From: Sisyra terminalis
Taxonomy: Eukaryota; Arthropoda; Insecta; Neuroptera; Sisyridae
Length of the DNA stretch: 64,000 bases
Direction of reading: 5' to 3'
Assembly: GCA_958496175.1 (NCBI GenBank)
Contig: OY292274.1
Location: forward strand, 41,488,630-41,552,629
In this document: positions 61,462 to 64,000 of the stretch, piece after piece
Position numbering within the stretch: position 1 is the stretch's first letter
How the letters are laid out: the number at the start of each line of letters is the position of its first letter
Program-made: the position numbers and the translations under genes
The notes under the pieces: model-generated
Told to the model about the DNA's origin: nothing
Databases searched by the model: none
Seen by the model: the letters and a program-made list of their open reading frames with translations, nothing else

Positions 61462-61905
61462 AACAGAGGTCCCCAACCTTTGTAAGTGTAGGAGCACATT
61501 CTAGAATGTCAGTTGAGCGACGCGTAAAATTTATTATTGAAGATAAATTTATGGTTGGGTATTATTAATAACACATGTAAAAATTTAAACACTTCAATAT
61601 TTTTATCATAGCGACGGGCACTGTGGTGTCCGTCGGTATACAGTTGAAAATTACTGTTCTAGATCAAATAATAGCGAACCTTTTAGAGAACTCGGTCAAA
61701 TTTTGTTCATTATATTTTACGCTATTTCGTGGATCATTAAGTCAATATTGACATTTAAAGAAGGACGGAGAAAAAATAAAAAAAAAATATGAAATAAACC
61801 TAATTTTGACAAAAACTATTAGGTGAATTTTTAAATAGTCTTTTGTGGGTCAATGTCTGCCCCGCAAGTCAAAAGTTTGACACCACTGATCTAGTGAATA
61901 GACCC
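61462..61905. mobile_element. hAT-like end fragments
   Basis: cagaggtccccaacctttg at 61464 and cagttgaaaattactg near 61665 look like left and right ends of one short element. aagtcaaaagtttgacaccactg near 61890 looks like the right end of another. No clear target duplications. Confidence 0.35.
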
Positions 61906-64000
61906 AGATCAGAGTTCAAACTACTCTATATGCTTACTAATTAAATGAACCACAATATATATAGTATATAAAAATTTAATGTTCTTTAGTTCAAAATCGT
62001 TAATCTCCTACAGATCTTTACCGAACGTTTTGAAATTTGTACGTTGTAATTTATATATGTATGTTTTTATTTACCAGGAGACTCGATAGAGTTTCACATC
62101 AACAGGTATAACGAAGAATGTTACGTGTTATCAAAAAAAGGTTATCAAGAAGTTATCATTATTTTCGCGCAAAAATTGATATTTTCAGAGATATGGCGAT
62201 TTTTCTCAAAACTTAATTGATAAATGTACCAATACCGTGAAGATAGGTTACAATATGTTTAGAAAGGGATACTGCCAGTGCTAAGGATGGTGTTCTTCAA
62301 GTTTCACGTTTTTATATATTTTTTTTTAATTCGGAATCATAAGAAAACGTCAGAGGGATCCAACACTGATCTGATATTTTTCTTGGTAGAAATTAAAATA
62401 TTTAACAGAATATTTTTGATATTATGAATCGGTATCGATTGCAGAGTTGGTAAGTTCTATAATAACACATAATGATTGTAATTGGTTAGTAATTGATGAA
62501 TAATTTCAATAATCACGAAATGTAAGTTTTAAATATAAGCGCAAGAGAATCATAAATATTACCTATATTACTCTGTTATATATAATAAAAATTGAATTTA
62601 TTATTAAAAAAATATAAAATTGAATTTATTTATTTTCTGCTATTATAGACTAGCTGGACAACGTTTATCGGATTCAGCTAGTGTATGATAAAAATCGTTT
62701 CGGGTCAATGTTACTTATTCAGGTTATTCGCAAAATTCGTGTGGGTCACTTGAAATTACCAAACCTCACATGAGTCACCTGATAATCAGTGGGTCGTAGG
62801 TTGCTGAAAACTAAACTATAAAAGATTCAAGGCAATCTCTACTGGTATTGTATTGATTGGATTGTATTGATATCTCCGCGCTTTATGCCAGACTGTAGAT
62901 ATTTTTCTCCCGATTTTTGTTTAATTTAGTGCATTTTTTTCGGTAAATACTATACACTGACAAAAATATATTTTTTTAAGTGGTTTGTATGATAATGTAT
63001 GAGAGATACATATTTTAACGTACAACAATGGATACATTTTTGTTTTCGATTATTTATTTTTCATCTCTATAGTATTGTAGTCAATAATAATCGACAGTTG
63101 GAACACATTTTGTGAGATAAAAAGAGAGGACAAATAACCTTTAATATCGAGTTATTCTATATCATTCTTTACTGTGAGAACCAATTTGAAAATACCCTAC
63201 ATGCAAGTATTAAATTTTGAAAAATATAATTTCTTTCACCTCTTGATTTATTTCAATTACTTTTGAAATTACACTTTTAATCTACAAGTCTATAACAATA
63301 GTCGGCATCAGATTTCCTCCATTTTAAACATATAACTATCCTTTCTAATAAAACCAACTATTGCTCCATTTACATGACAAAAGAAAATGTTAGATCAAAT
63401 ATTACTTTTCAAACTATAAATTTTGAACAAACATTCGTTATTCTTTTTGTTGAGACACGCTGATCCATGCCTCTTGTTTTCAAACCTTTAACAATGTATT
63501 TGAAAAAAATATAAGCTCTATTTTAATAAGTTATGGAAATGCGATGAATGGAAATCAATATCGAAATTTCAAACTATTGTTGTTAAGTTTCAGATTCAGT
63601 GAAAATTAAGATACACATGCATGGTCAAAGGTATTCAAAAATTATTTTATGATTAACAGGAAATGACGAAAAAGATAAAGCTATTCAAAAAATTTAGAAA
63701 TTTCTTAGAAATCTGTAAAATCATTAACATTTCCGTGACGATTCAAATGATTCTCAGAAAAATAAAAGAAAAAAATTATTTGCATCTTCGATTCTAACTA
63801 ATTAGCCACTAGAAAATGTTATTTGTATTTGAAAAAGTTCTATTTAAATCTTTGTAAAATTGCTACTATAGTTGATTCCAATTATTGACGATATACTTGC
63901 ATTAATTTGCACCTATGTTATGTCTATATTTCGGAATTTTACAAAAACGTTTAAAAAAGCGTCGTTCATCTATTTAAGAAACAAAAAGCTATAAACTATA

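Larger units (their letters stand above)
41766..64000. other. upstream region of the raw-like gene
   Basis: No exon with the required phase-2 donor was identified. The interval is filled with transposon copies listed separately. Stretches 43340-45530, 47000-47790, 50050-51530, 51720-53520, 54120-55260, 55570-57130, 58220-59220 and 61200-64000 contain nothing I can support as coding or RNA. Exons of the missing N-terminus could be short and overlooked. Confidence 0.4.

Overview
The window is a very AT-rich (roughly 70% by eye) stretch of animal nuclear DNA, most likely from an insect. The evidence is GT-AG introns, polyadenylation signals, insect-style hAT, Helitron, mariner and tRNA-SINE repeats, and one multi-exon gene that resembles the insect gene raw. 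The species and order cannot be told from the sequence. Nothing bacterial, viral, CRISPR-like or operon-like was seen.

Two protein-coding genes can be supported, both on the minus strand. (1) A small gene at the left edge has a first coding exon at 5085-4959 and a terminal exon at 407-208, with a phase-compatible 4.55-kb intron and a poly(A) signal at 122-117. It is predicted to encode 108 aa of unknown function. A possible start site and non-coding exon lie near 19.1 kb. (2) A large gene runs from 41765 down to 28613. Eight exons join with matching intron phases into a 629-residue C-terminal part of a protein. Its order is: degenerate EF-hand-like segment, nucleoside 2-deoxyribosyltransferase-like domain, EF-hand, second deoxyribosyltransferase-like domain, C-terminus. 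This looks like the insect protein raw, a negative regulator of JNK signalling in Drosophila. Its N-terminal exons were not found and probably lie beyond 64 kb.

Most of the rest is intron or intergenic DNA filled with repeats. There are two roughly 1-kb foldback palindromes (845-1841 and 19809-20768). A palindromic MITE family has at least six copies. Several hAT-type elements carry 8-bp target duplications, two of them with another element nested inside. A pogo/Tigger-like MITE sits at 36716-37144, a foldback-like element at 37845-38605, and a short Helitron with both ends visible at 60025-61194. About ten copies of a tRNA-derived SINE are present, along with decayed remnants of a non-LTR reverse transcriptase and possibly a mariner transposase.

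Three islands with richer sequence complexity (47.8-48.2 kb, 53.5-54.1 kb and 59.2-59.7 kb, the last with a perfect CRE palindrome) lie upstream of the known exons of gene 2 and are the best candidates for regulatory or 5' non-coding sequence. No clearly new molecular system was found. The most interesting points are the paired deoxyribosyltransferase-like domains, of which only one keeps the putative catalytic glutamate, and the density and nesting of foldback elements.
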